Positions 1 to 8,577 of a stretch of DNA of 38,945 bases are shown one piece after another. Under the pieces are notes generated by a model that was given only the letters and a program-made list of their open reading frames with translations, was not told the origin of the DNA and made no database searches. Within the stretch, counting starts at the first letter, position 1. Each line of letters starts with the position of its first letter. The stretch is taken from positions 20,854 to 59,798 of the forward strand of contig DGYA01000049.1 of the NCBI GenBank assembly GCA_002396505.1, written 5' to 3'. The stretch comes from Cyanobacteria bacterium UBA5018. Its GTDB lineage: Bacteria; Cyanobacteriota; Cyanobacteriia; PCC-6307; Cyanobiaceae. A program made the position numbers and the translations under genes.

Positions 1-2080
1 GCGCGGCTTCGGAATGGTTTTCTGCTTCGGGGGGGTCCATGCGGAAATCGAGCGGGCACCAGAGGAGGGGTTGCTTTTCTCGTGGATCTTCTGTCAACTC
101 CCATGAAAGACTCCCTTTGAGATCGTTGTCGCGAGTTGAGTTGTCGCGAGTCGAATAGAATAAAATAGCCCCGTCAAAGGTGGCACCCTTCAAATTAGCG
201 TCAGTTAGATCGGCATTGCTTAGATTAGCGAAATCTAGCCGGGCGTCTCTCAGATCTGCTCCCCTGAGCTTGGCATCTTTCAAATTAGCAAAGCGGAGGT
301 CGGCTCCGTTAAGCTGTGAGTTATTCAGATCAGCCCCTGTGAGGTTGCTAAATGGGAGGTTGATTTTTCTGAGAAAGGCCTTTTCTAATTGAGCGCCAGA
401 AAAATCAATTCCTTTGGGAACGAGCCTCGCCAGATCACATTTCGGGTTGGTTCGAATTTGATCGGTCAACTTTCTATCAAGCTCGTACTGGGAAAGCATA
501 AAGAGAGTTCGAGGCGACTTGTTTTTATTGGTCTCAGAGATTACCTCAGTAAGAGCATCTTGGCAGGTTGCTTGAGACCCAGTTACTACTGATTCATTCT
601 GAATCAAGAAGCGAGAATCGTAGAGGTATCTTAGGACCCTGGCGCGCCGCAGTCCATCGGGATTGCCGTCGGGATAACTAAGTTGGCGCGTTAGATCCCT
701 GGTAAGAGAAGCTACCTGGCCACGGCGGTCAAGATCCAGCCAACCGCGATCACTTCGATCTTTGCTCACCAGCGTCTGTAGGTTCTGCTGGAAGCGGCTG
801 ATCTGATCATCGGCGCTAGAGCCATAACTCTGCTGCCGCTGCTGTTGAAGATTCAACTGTTGGTCCTGTCGTCTCTGCTGCTCGAGACGTTGGGCCTGAG
901 ACTCCACTATCTTGCTATAGGTCTGCGTGGCAATGAGGCTAACCGCACTGAGAAGCGTTGTCACCTGGATGGCCACACCAGGGATCTGGATCTTCTGGTT
1001 GATGAACTCGGAGAAACGTTGTATCCTCCCTCCAAGGAAAGAAAGGGAACGCTCTAAATTTCCATTTTCGCTTCCTTTCGCCAGGTAGACGAGCAGGACG
1101 CAAAGACCTACGATCAAGGTTATAACGACGAAGATGAAAGCGAACTTAGCCGACAGATCAATAATGCTTTGCACAAAACCGTTGACGACTCCAACACTCG
1201 CCTCCAGAGTCATGTAGAAGAAATTTCGGCTGAAGAGATCCGAGGTGATCAGTTCGTAGAGACTAAAGAGGAGTAACACCATAAGAAACAGCACGACGAG
1301 GACTCTGCCGGGCTGGCGGACACGAATGAGTATCTTATCTAAGTGTGAGGAAGCGACATTCACTTGGATGTGCTGTATTCCCAGGTAGTTCATAGCCAGA
1401 TCCATCCTGGCCATGAAAAACAGCCCCGCCCCAAGCAGGCCGAGCAGGAGAATCAATATTCCGAGGGCAACCTTTTCAATGACACCGGGCTGGAGAAGAT
1501 GATCCCGGAATCGGATCTGGAAGATTTTCTGAAACAGGCTGATCAGGTAGAGGAGCAAGCCCGGTACCGCCAGCAGGGTCAGAAGACGGAGTGGAGCAAG
1601 ACTGACAGTGCGAAAGCTTTCACGGAACCCCCGCAGGACGGAAACCAATAGCGACCGGCCCGGCCTCGAGGCCTTCAGGGACTCGATCCCCCCGAACAGG
1701 AGGAATACAGCCACCAGGGGGAGAAGGGTGTTCAGGGAGGTCAGAACGCTGAGAAGAAGGCTGAAGAGGAAACCGGTCCACAGTTCCAGCGTCAGGCGAC
1801 GATGCCAGGGCACCTTCGCGAAGTTGCCCAGCTGTCGGCCCAGCCGATACCCCCCCTCACACCAGCCGCACCAAAACAGCACTAGCAGACCGAGGACCAG
1901 GAACTCGTATGTCACGCGGTCAACCTGCACGCTCAAGGCGCCCGCGTCTGCGTTCCTCAGATTGGGGCCGAGAGCTCCGCCCATAAGCACGATCCCTTCC
2001 AGGCAGAGCAGCAGCCAGGAGCCTGGGTGGCGGGCCGTCCAGAGGGTCAGCACCTGAGTGGTTCCTCTCCAGGAAGACAT
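1..2080 (-). CDS. Large multi-pass membrane protein with C-terminal pentapeptide repeats (3' end outside window)
   Basis: Reading the minus strand from an ATG at 2080, the frame stays open to the window edge, giving at least 693 codons without a stop. The N-terminal ~345 residues contain about six or seven strongly hydrophobic segments (near 23-40, 58-74, 96-125, 165-185, 205-228, 260-280, 315-345). A glutamine-rich, probably coiled-coil stretch follows (about 385-415, with repeated QQ and RQ). Residues ~570-635 are pentapeptide repeats of the A(D/N)Lxx type, for example GADLRDARLDFANLSNADL, which form a right-handed beta-helix in known members. A short 10-residue part, STRDN twice, is a tandem duplication. 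A GGAGGAGG motif at 2090-2097 supports the 2080 start, though spacing is long (GTG at 2083 is equally possible); an in-frame ATG at 2131 would add 17 residues. Function unknown; a membrane-anchored scaffold is only inference. Confidence 0.75.
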   Translation of the reverse strand, partial: MSSWRGTTQVLTLWTARHPGSWLLLCLEGIVLMGGALGPNLRNADAGALSVQVDRVTYEFLVLGLLVLFWCGWCEGGYRLGRQLGNFAKVPWHRRLTLELWTGFLFSLLLSVLTSLNTLLPLVAVFLLFGGIESLKASRPGRSLLVSVLRGFRESFRTVSLAPLRLLTLLAVPGLLLYLISLFQKIFQIRFRDHLLQPGVIEKVALGILILLLGLLGAGLFFMARMDLAMNYLGIQHIQVNVASSHLDKILIRVRQPGRVLVVLFLMVLLLFSLYELITSDLFSRNFFYMTLEASVGVVNGFVQSIIDLSAKFAFIFVVITLIVGLCVLLVYLAKGSENGNLERSLSFLGGRIQRFSEFINQKIQIPGVAIQVTTLLSAVSLIATQTYSKIVESQAQRLEQQRRQDQQLNLQQQRQQSYGSSADDQISRFQQNLQTLVSKDRSDRGWLDLDRRGQVASLTRDLTRQLSYPDGNPDGLRRARVLRYLYDSRFLIQNESVVTGSQATCQDALTEVISETNKNKSPRTLFMLSQYELDRKLTDQIRTNPKCDLARLVPKGIDFSGAQLEKAFLRKINLPFSNLTGADLNNSQLNGADLRFANLKDAKLRGADLRDARLDFANLSNADLTDANLKGATFDGAILFYSTRDNSTRDNDLKGSLSWELTEDPREKQPLLWCPLDFRMDPPEAENHSEAA

Positions 2081-2866
2081 CACCCAAGCGATTCCTCCTC
2101 CACGGTTGCTCTGGATCTCTGGGTTAGTCATGCACCGTCAGGGTGATGCACCAATAGGCGTTGAAGAGATGGTATCGTTATATTTCATTTAGCGGCCCAC
2201 GTCTCTGTTGTCCAGGAGCGTTTTGATTTCCTGACTCCCGTTCCTGCCGCCCCATCCCCCGGATGGCGATACCCCCTGCCGGCCACGGGAGGCAGGGTGC
2301 CCCACCGGCCCCCCCAGGCCCAGCGAGGGAAGGAAGCCAAACGGCCCCAGGGCCGCTATATGCAAGATGACCCTGCTTATGAACATGATCCCCCCTCCCA
2401 GCGCCAGAAACCGGTTGATGTCATGGGCAAGCCCCAACTGGCCTGCATAGGCGGAGCGCATGCCGGCTCGGCGATCGGCACCAGCAGTGGCCTTCGAGAG
2501 TGGCTTTATCAGATGCGGCTAACGCTTTCTTGGGTGGTTCCGTGAACTACTCCCGAGGTCCGATCTCTTTCCGTGAACCACGGCGAACTGGCCTCAGCAG
2601 GTCTTTGATAGCCCTGATCCCGCATACGGTCTCGCGACATAGCAGATCAAGATAACCGTGGTTCACGGGTCCGATAACCACATGTTCACTACGCTACACA
2701 ATGACATCCGGGCAGCGTACCCCAAGCGGCTCACAGTTGAGCCACGATTGAGCCCATGCGTGTAAACAATGGCACCCCTGCCACCGCTGGGGCCCAGTAA
2801 ATTCACCGGCCCTAGTGCAACAGCGCCAGCCGCCCTGGCCCAAGCCTGCAAGGCCTCTTCCCCCCG
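2081..2866. other. 786-bp gap without a convincing gene
   Basis: Several 60-90 codon open frames occur on both strands, but they have biased, GC-rich residue composition and no recognisable family. The only structure I can support is a perfect 13-bp inverted repeat at 2571-2583 and 2656-2668. The region looks like decayed sequence between the membrane-protein gene and mobA, which is transcribed toward it. Confidence 0.5.
2571..2668. repeat. 13-bp perfect inverted repeat with 72-bp spacer
   Basis: CCGTGAACCACGG at 2571-2583 is the exact reverse complement of CCGTGGTTCACGG at 2656-2668. Each arm is itself nearly palindromic (CCGTG-AAC-CACGG). A partial third copy, CCGTGAAC, lies near 2540. A GGTCCGAT octamer also occurs beside each arm (2557-2564 and 2668-2675). 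It could be the ends of a small decayed element, or operator-like sites; no transposase is visible. Confidence 0.5.
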
Positions 2867-3595
2867 CTACGAACCATCCCCGCGATTGAACTGATCCAAA
2901 TCCCCCGGTCGATTGGCATTTAGCAGCGGCCCCGCCGGCAGCGGCACCGCCTGGCTACCCACCACAGCCAACCAGCGCTGCAGGCTGCGTTCGCCGGCAG
3001 CCAGGCTGGCCTCCAAGCTGCGTCGATGGCGCCCATCGGCGGGGTAAAGCCCCAGCAATGGCTGCGCTTGACTGCCGTCGTGGGCCACATGAATCAGGCT
3101 TGGCTGGCTCAGATCTCGATGACTTGAATCTGACTGGCTTGACTGGCTTAAATCTGTAGAGCTTGCGGCCCGCAAAAGTTGCCGCAGCGTGGCCAAGTCC
3201 AGGGCGGGCATATCCACCGGGCAGAGCAGCAGCAGCTGGTTTGGGTAGTGGTGCATCAGCCGCCCCAGGGCAATGAGAGGCCCCTGGGGCGGCGAGGGTT
3301 CGTGTAGCAGTTCCAGGGGCACGGTCAGGCTGGCGGCCAGTTGGCTTGCCCGGCTCAGGTGGCTGTCGTGGCCGCTGAGCAGGGTGAGCGGCGCCCCCAG
3401 GGCGGCCAGTTGGCGCAGGCTGTGGTCGAGCCAGCAGCCCCCGGCCGGATGGGGCAACAGCGCCTTGTCGCGGCCCATGCGCCGGCTGGCGCCGCCGCTG
3501 AGCAGGCAGCAGCGCAGGCCCGCATCAGTGCTCCAGGCCCCTGGATTTGGTAGCGGTTGCTGCCTTTTGGCCGGGGGCTGCTGCCTAGGTTCCAT
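2867..3595 (-). CDS. mobA: Molybdenum cofactor guanylyltransferase MobA
   Basis: Transfers GMP from GTP to molybdopterin to make the bis-MGD cofactor used by DMSO-reductase family enzymes, here most obviously NarB encoded two genes away. The nucleotide-binding signature LSGGASRRMGRDKALL is at residues 32-47 and a CPVDMP segment marks the metal-binding region. The protein has 242 residues against roughly 190-200 usually. The excess comes from an N-terminal tail rich in Q and P and a serine/glutamine-rich insertion (SSTDLSQSSQSDSS region) encoded by imperfect repeats around 3117-3165. It starts only 25 bp from the divergent cynS start, so each promoter must overlap the other gene. The cofactor role is known for the family; the link to NarB is inferred from proximity. 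Confidence 0.9.
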   Translation of the reverse strand: MEPRQQPPAKRQQPLPNPGAWSTDAGLRCCLLSGGASRRMGRDKALLPHPAGGCWLDHSLRQLAALGAPLTLLSGHDSHLSRASQLAASLTVPLELLHEPSPPQGPLIALGRLMHHYPNQLLLLCPVDMPALDLATLRQLLRAASSTDLSQSSQSDSSHRDLSQPSLIHVAHDGSQAQPLLGLYPADGRHRRSLEASLAAGERSLQRWLAVVGSQAVPLPAGPLLNANRPGDLDQFNRGDGS

Positions 3596-3620
3596 CTTTC
3601 ACCCGTGCCCAGCCGCCACC

Positions 3621-4064
3621 ATGGCCATCGCCAGCTTTAGCGCCACTCTGCTGGAGGCCAAACGGCGCCTGGGGCTCAGCTTCGCTGAGTTGGGGGCGCC
3701 GATGGGACGCGATGAGGTATGGGTGGCGAGCCTGCTGCATGGCCAATCCACCGCTTCGGCAGAAGAGGCCCAGCAGCTGCTGGAGATGCTGCAGCTGGAT
3801 CCTGCTTTGGCCGCAGAACTCACCACCTATCCAGTGAAGGGGGCGCTGAATCCCACCCTGCCCACCGATCCGCTGCTCTATCGCTTCTACGAAATATTGC
3901 AGGTGTACGGAATGCCGCTAAAGGATGTGATTCAAGAGAAGTTTGGCGATGGAATTATGTCGGCAATTGACTTCAGCCTTCACGTAGACAAGGTGGAGGA
4001 CCCCAAGGGCGATCGGGTGAAGGTAACCATGAATGGCAAATTCCTGCCCTACAGAAAATGGTAG
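3621..4064 (+). CDS. cynS: Cyanate hydratase (cyanase)
   Basis: Converts cyanate and bicarbonate to ammonia and carbon dioxide, detoxifying cyanate and providing nitrogen. The 147-residue product has the expected family length. The N-terminal helical domain is followed by the very conserved C-terminal core GDGIMSAIDFSLHVDKVEDP. The catalytic triad seen in E. coli as Arg96, Glu99 and Ser122 matches Arg88, Glu91 (LYRFYE) and Ser114 (MSAID) with identical spacing. I chose the ATG at 3621 because the much longer open frame upstream (from 3273) overlaps mobA in antisense and shows no homology. It is followed by a small ORF and narB on the same strand, a nitrogen-assimilation grouping. No clear NtcA site (GTA-N8-TAC) is visible nearby. 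Confidence 0.95.
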   Translation: MAIASFSATLLEAKRRLGLSFAELGAPMGRDEVWVASLLHGQSTASAEEAQQLLEMLQLDPALAAELTTYPVKGALNPTLPTDPLLYRFYEILQVYGMPLKDVIQEKFGDGIMSAIDFSLHVDKVEDPKGDRVKVTMNGKFLPYRKW

Positions 4065-4065
4065 A

Positions 4066-4284
4066 ATGAATAATTTAACTGGCGCAAGTATCGCCGCGTT
4101 TTATGCGGAGCTGGGCGGAGCTGCAGGCCTAATGGGAAGTGGAGACTTAGCGCGAAGTGGAGACTTGGCGGGAAGTGTAGGCTTAACGGTAAATGCGGGG
4201 CTAGCCGTAAGCATTCAATCCCTGCCTAGGGTGGCGGAAGCAATAGCGCCCGCAGCCGTGGCTATTATTTCAGAATTACCATAA
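4066..4284 (+). CDS. Small hypothetical ORF made largely of hexapeptide repeats
   Basis: A 72-codon frame starts at an ATG one base after the cynS stop codon and ends two bases before the TTG proposed as narB start, so it would fit a co-translated operon. Residues ~18-48 follow a loose hexapeptide period (GSGDLA, RSGDLA, GSVGLT) dictated by the 18-bp tandem repeat beneath it. No family is recognised. It may be just an open frame created by repeat expansion between cynS and narB rather than a protein gene. Confidence 0.3.
   Translation: MNNLTGASIAAFYAELGGAAGLMGSGDLARSGDLAGSVGLTVNAGLAVSIQSLPRVAEAIAPAAVAIISELP
4117..4206 (+). repeat. 18-bp degenerate tandem repeat, five units
   Basis: Units start at 4117, 4135, 4153, 4171 and 4189. 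The clearest pair is GGAAGTGGAGACTTAGCG and CGAAGTGGAGACTTGGCG, differing at two positions. The outer units have diverged further. It lies between cynS and narB and keeps the reading frame of the small ORF there. Confidence 0.8.
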
Positions 4285-4286
4285 CC

Positions 4287-6533
4287 TTGTCGAAAGTAGT
4301 ACCTGTCTTGCCAGAAGAGTTGCCTGTTGCCAATGGCGGCGAGTCTGCTCCGGGGCCCAGCGCCCTGCCCCGTTCCCAGTGTCCCTACTGCGGCGTGGGT
4401 TGTGGTCTGGAGCTCAAGCCGCCCCAGGCGGGTGGCGAAACCTGGACGGCCCGCGGCGATCGCCATCACCCCTCCTCCCTGGGCCAGGTATGCGTTAAGG
4501 GGGCCACCGTGGGCGACACCCTGGCCCACAACCGCCTCACCAGCCCCCAATACCGCAGCTCCATAGACCAGCCGTTTGCGCCGATCAGCTGGGAGCAGGC
4601 CTTCTCTTTGATCGTGGGCAGCATTCGTTCCGCCCTGGAGACCCGCGGAGCCAATGCCATCGCCATCTATGGCTCCGGCCAGTTTTTGATCGAGGATTAT
4701 TACATCGCCAACAAGCTGCTCAAGGGGGCCCTGGGTAGCAATAACTTCGATGCCAATTCCCGGCTGTGCATGAGTTCGGCCGTGGTGGGCTACAGCCGCA
4801 GCCTCGGCTCCGACGGCCCCCCCTGCTGCTACGACGACCTCGATGCCGCCGAGCTGGTGGTGCTGGTGGGCACCAACACAGCCGAATGCCATCCGGTGCT
4901 GTTTCAACGCCTGCTCAAACGCAAGCGCAAGCAGCCCCAGTCGCTGCGGATTGTGGTAATCGACCCCCGCTGCACCGCCACCAGCGATGCCGCAGACCTG
5001 CACCTCCAAATTGCCCCCGGCACCGACCTGGCCCTGCTCCATGGCATCGGCCAGCAACTGGTCGCCAACGGCGCCATCAACCTGCCCTACGTGGAGCGCT
5101 GCACCAACGGCTATCCAGCCCTGGCCGAGCTCTGGGCCGCCTGGACGCCCGATCGAGTAGCCCAGTTTTGTGGCCTGGAGCAGGCGGATATTGAGCGGCT
5201 GGCTGCCCTCTGGGCCGAGAGCGCTGCCGTGCTGACGCTCTGGTCGATGGGGGTGAACCAGAGCCGAGAAGGCAGCGCCACGGTGAGCGGCATCGTGAAT
5301 CTGCACCTGGTGACCGGTCAAATCGGCAGGCCCGGGGCCGGTCCCTTTTCGCTCACCGGCCAGCCCAATGCCATGGGCGGCCGGGAGGCCGGCGGCCTGG
5401 CCAAATTGCTGCCGGGTTATCGCCAGGTGGGCGTGGCCGAACACCGGGCGGAGGTGGAGCGCCACTGGCAATTCCCCGCCGGTTCGATCTCCCCCCAGGA
5501 GGGATTGAGCACCTGGCAGCAAATAGAAGCGATGGAACGGGGCGAACTGGCCCTTTGGTGGGTGGCGGCCACCAATCCGCTGGTGAGCCTGCCGTCGCTG
5601 GATCGGGTGAAGGCCGCCGCCAGCCGCTGCCCGCTGGTGGTGCTCAACGAGGCCTATGCCGGCACCGAAACCGCCGCCGTGGCCCACCTGCTATTGCCGG
5701 CAGCCCAGTGGAGTGAAAAGGCGGGCGTAATGACCAACTCCGAGCGGCGGGTGAGCTACTGCCCCGCCTTCCGCCAGCCCCCCGGCGAAGCGCGGGCCGA
5801 TTGGCAGATCTTTGCGGAGCTGGGGCGGCGGCTGGGATTTGAACAACAATTCAGCTATGAATCGGCGGCGGAGGTGTATGCCGAATTTGCGGCCCTAACC
5901 GCCGGCCGCCTATGCAACCACAGCGGCCTCAGCCATCAGCTGCTGCTACAAGATGGCCCCCAGCAATGGCCGTTCCCGCTCGGCACCGCCCCCGGCGCTG
6001 GCCTGGCCCGCCTCTACACAGACGGCCGCTTCCCCACCGCCGATGGCAGGGCCCAATTACACGCAGATGCACCGCTGGGCTTGGCGGAACCGCCGGATGC
6101 CAGCTATCCCCTGGTACTCACCACCGGCCGCTACCTGGGCCATTGGCACACGATGACCCGCACGGCCCTGGTGCCGCGGCTGATGAAGCAGCACCCCCGG
6201 GCCCTGCTGGAGGTGAATCCGCAAGATGCTGAGCGCTATGGCCTCAGCGATGGCGCCCTGGCGCTGGTGCGCTCCCGCCGGGGGGCACTGACGGCCACCG
6301 TGCAGGTGAGCGAGCGCATCCGAGCGGGCACCGTGTTTTTGCCCATGCACTGGGGCGCCGCCCAGGCCGATCCCTGCGAAGCCAACCGGCTGATGCACGA
6401 ACTGGGCTGCCCCCTCTCCGGCCAACCAGAACTAAAGGCCGCCGCCGTCTGCCTGGCGCCGGGCCCGGAATCGGAATCGGAATCGGAATCGGCGCAGCTA
6501 TCAGCCACAGCATCAACTGCAAGCCATCACTAA
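4287..6533 (+). CDS. narB: Assimilatory (ferredoxin-type) nitrate reductase NarB
   Basis: Reduces nitrate to nitrite using a [4Fe-4S] cluster and Mo-bis-MGD. The N-terminal cluster motif is CPYCGVGCG with Cys32, Cys35, Cys39 and Cys69 (QVCVKG). Cys161 in SRLCMSS is the probable molybdenum ligand. The molybdopterin oxidoreductase domain fills the centre and a molydopterin-dinucleotide binding domain (from about residue 600, ending near GCPLSGQPELK) closes the protein. Length is 748 residues against about 710-740 for cyanobacterial NarB; the extra residues are an N-terminal tail and a C-terminal tail containing ESESESES. There is no ATG before the cluster motif; TTG at 4287 is the first workable start. 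No FAD or NADH domain is present, which agrees with ferredoxin as donor. A nitrite reductase or nitrate transporter is not in the window. Confidence 0.93.
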   Translation: MSKVVPVLPEELPVANGGESAPGPSALPRSQCPYCGVGCGLELKPPQAGGETWTARGDRHHPSSLGQVCVKGATVGDTLAHNRLTSPQYRSSIDQPFAPISWEQAFSLIVGSIRSALETRGANAIAIYGSGQFLIEDYYIANKLLKGALGSNNFDANSRLCMSSAVVGYSRSLGSDGPPCCYDDLDAAELVVLVGTNTAECHPVLFQRLLKRKRKQPQSLRIVVIDPRCTATSDAADLHLQIAPGTDLALLHGIGQQLVANGAINLPYVERCTNGYPALAELWAAWTPDRVAQFCGLEQADIERLAALWAESAAVLTLWSMGVNQSREGSATVSGIVNLHLVTGQIGRPGAGPFSLTGQPNAMGGREAGGLAKLLPGYRQVGVAEHRAEVERHWQFPAGSISPQEGLSTWQQIEAMERGELALWWVAATNPLVSLPSLDRVKAAASRCPLVVLNEAYAGTETAAVAHLLLPAAQWSEKAGVMTNSERRVSYCPAFRQPPGEARADWQIFAELGRRLGFEQQFSYESAAEVYAEFAALTAGRLCNHSGLSHQLLLQDGPQQWPFPLGTAPGAGLARLYTDGRFPTADGRAQLHADAPLGLAEPPDASYPLVLTTGRYLGHWHTMTRTALVPRLMKQHPRALLEVNPQDAERYGLSDGALALVRSRRGALTATVQVSERIRAGTVFLPMHWGAAQADPCEANRLMHELGCPLSGQPELKAAAVCLAPGPESESESESAQLSATASTASHH
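6467..6490 (+). repeat. 6-bp microsatellite in the narB 3' end
   Basis: Four perfect GGAATC units in a row. They encode the (ES)n tail of NarB just downstream of the conserved domain. Perfect units suggest recent or continuing slippage. Confidence 0.85.
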
Positions 6534-6749
6534 CTTCAACAACAGCTCGACAATTCACCTAACCCATCACAGCGAGCCAGGGGCGAGGCAATCATTGCTA
6601 TTTGCGATCCGCCTGAAAATGCCCTTTTGCTGTATCTGTTTGCAACGCCGCTTAGCGGTAGATCGTTGCAGGGATGGATTTCAGGGCTTAAACCATTAAT
6701 ATGATGGTCACCTTTTGCTCCCCAGGCATGGGGGCGGGCAGCCAAAACC

Positions 6750-8228
6750 ATGCACAAATCCCTTGGCCAGCTGACGCTGATCGCAGTGCTTGCTTCTAGC
6801 GCTTGCCTGCAGAGGGTGCAGGCCAAACCGGCTGGCTTAGCTCACCAGCAGCTTGGCAGGCTTGGCGATATCCAGCTGATTAATGGTTATCCAAGCGAGC
6901 AGACGGCCCGCCGGCTCTACGACGAGCTGGATTTCCAACGGGCCACCCAGGCCTACCTCTGGGCCCTGCCGGCGGTGGGTTTCAAAGCTCTCTATGACGC
7001 CCAGGCGAAAACCATGGGCACACGCAACGGCGACGTATTGCTCTACCGCACCCTCCAAGACAAGGCGGGGATGCTCACCCCCAACATCACCACCCTCTAC
7101 GCCTTCAGCTTCTGGGATCTGGCCCGCCAAGGGCCCCTGGTGGTGGAGGTGCCGGCCGGGCTCACCGCCGGCGGCGTGCTCGACATCTGGCAGCAGCCGA
7201 TCACCGACACGGGCCAGACCGGTCCTGATCAGGGCGCCGGCGGCAAATATTTGATCTTGCCCCCCGGCGCGGCAGAGCTGACTGCTCCCGGCTACCGAAT
7301 CCTGCGCTCCCCCAGCAACCAGGTGTGGTTCGGCACCCGGGGCCTGGCGCCCGACAAGGCCCTGGCGGAAGCCACCGTGCGTCAGCACCGCCTATACGGC
7401 TGGAACCAGCGGGCCAATCCGCCGGCCACCAACTATGCGGAAGTGGGCGGTCGCCCCTGGCAGTCGGCTCAACCCGCCAACTTGAGCTACTGGCGCCTAC
7501 TCAGCGAGCTCTATGCCAACGAGCCGGTGGCCCCCCGCGACCGGATGATCTTCGGGATGCTGGCGCCGCTGGGGATTGGTGCCGGTCAGCCCTTCAAACC
7601 GGATGCCCGCCAGGCAAAGATCCTCGATCAGGCCGCCCAGCTGGGCGATTTAATGGCCCGCACCATCGCCTACGACAAGCGCACCCCCGGCGCCACGGTG
7701 TACCCCGGCAAGCACTGGGAGTACGCCGTGCTGTTCGATCTGGATCAGGAATCAGCCGACAAACGGCGCGTGCAGTTAGACGAACGCAGCTCCTGGTTTT
7801 ACGAGGCGATCGCCATGTCGGTGGGGATGCAGGGGCGCATCGTGGGCTTCGGGCAGGTGTATTTGGAAGCCTCCAAGGACGCCAAGGGCCAGTGGCTCGA
7901 CGGCGGCCGCAGCTACCGGATGCGGGTGCCCGCCAACGCTCCGGTGAAGCAGTTCTGGTCGATCACCCTCTACGACAACCTCACCCGCGGACCGGTGATC
8001 ACCGGCCAGGGTGCCGCCGATCTCAGCTCCCGCAAACCGGCATTGGCAACCAACGCCGACGGCTCGGTGGATGTCTTCTTCGCTCCCCAGCGGCCGGCGG
8101 GCGCCGCCAATTGGATCCAAACCATCCCCGGCAAGGGCTGGTTCGCCTACTTCCGCTTCTACGGCCCCACCGAGGCCTACTTCGCCAAGAGCTGGCAGCT
8201 CAACGACATCGAACCCCTAAAGCCGTGA
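6750..8228 (+). CDS. Exported DUF1254/DUF1214 domain protein
   Basis: The first ~26 residues form a signal peptide (MHKSLGQLTLIAVLASSACLQRVQA) in which ASSAC could be a lipobox, so the protein may be a lipoprotein. The DUF1254 domain covers about residues 55-200 (including LTPNITTLYAFSFWDL) and the DUF1214 domain about 350-480 (SYRMRVPANAPVKQFWSITLYDN and the terminal GPTEAYFAKSWQLNDIE). The 492-residue length is normal for this two-domain family, which is widespread in bacteria and has no settled biochemical role. A 216-bp gap separates it from narB, so independent transcription is likely. It converges with the Nudix gene. Confidence 0.85.
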   Translation: MHKSLGQLTLIAVLASSACLQRVQAKPAGLAHQQLGRLGDIQLINGYPSEQTARRLYDELDFQRATQAYLWALPAVGFKALYDAQAKTMGTRNGDVLLYRTLQDKAGMLTPNITTLYAFSFWDLARQGPLVVEVPAGLTAGGVLDIWQQPITDTGQTGPDQGAGGKYLILPPGAAELTAPGYRILRSPSNQVWFGTRGLAPDKALAEATVRQHRLYGWNQRANPPATNYAEVGGRPWQSAQPANLSYWRLLSELYANEPVAPRDRMIFGMLAPLGIGAGQPFKPDARQAKILDQAAQLGDLMARTIAYDKRTPGATVYPGKHWEYAVLFDLDQESADKRRVQLDERSSWFYEAIAMSVGMQGRIVGFGQVYLEASKDAKGQWLDGGRSYRMRVPANAPVKQFWSITLYDNLTRGPVITGQGAADLSSRKPALATNADGSVDVFFAPQRPAGAANWIQTIPGKGWFAYFRFYGPTEAYFAKSWQLNDIEPLKP

Positions 8229-8553
8229 ACCGAATTCTCCAGAAATCTCCTGGCCTGCAGCTGGGAAGCAATGGATCCCTGGAGATCTAAATTCAAAATA
8301 CCAATCCTGGCCCTGGCAAAGTATCGAACTGGCTGCCTGCCCCAGCGGGGTCCTTCGTCTTTGTGGCCAGGCTTTATGGTCCAAACTCCACGGCGCTGGA
8401 GGGCAGATGGCAGCTGGCAAGTTTAGTGGAATTAAAGTGAGGAATTTCAGGTAAGTAGCGGGCTGGATGGGCGATTTGATCGCTCCACTCACCTGGTGAA
8501 TGGTGCCCTTTGCCCTGGGGCTGCTCCTGCAACAGCTACTGCTCCTGTAGCAG
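8229..8553. other. Convergent 325-bp gap
   Basis: Lies between the DUF1254/DUF1214 gene and the Nudix gene, whose 3' ends face each other. I see no gene and no clear hairpin-plus-T-run terminator. Its right end carries the 18-bp repeat described at 8524-8577. Confidence 0.4.
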
Positions 8554-8577
8554 CTACTGCTCTTGCATCAGCCTTTG
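8524..8577. repeat. 18-bp tandem repeat, three units, crossing the Nudix stop codon
   Basis: Units at 8524, 8542 and 8560; the first two (CTCCTGCAACAGCTACTG and CTCCTGTAGCAGCTACTG) differ at two positions, the third is more diverged. The stop codon of the minus-strand Nudix gene lies inside the middle unit, so repeat expansion probably moved or created the end of the protein. Confidence 0.75.

Noticed and set aside
2189..2461. 90-codon minus-strand ORF with a hydrophobic centre
   Set aside because: Glycine/proline-biased, overlapped by another open frame on the plus strand, no family recognised.
4215..5687. 490-codon open frame on the minus strand
   Set aside because: Lies entirely antisense to narB, follows its GC-rich third positions and has H/Q/G-biased composition with no domain; a shadow frame.
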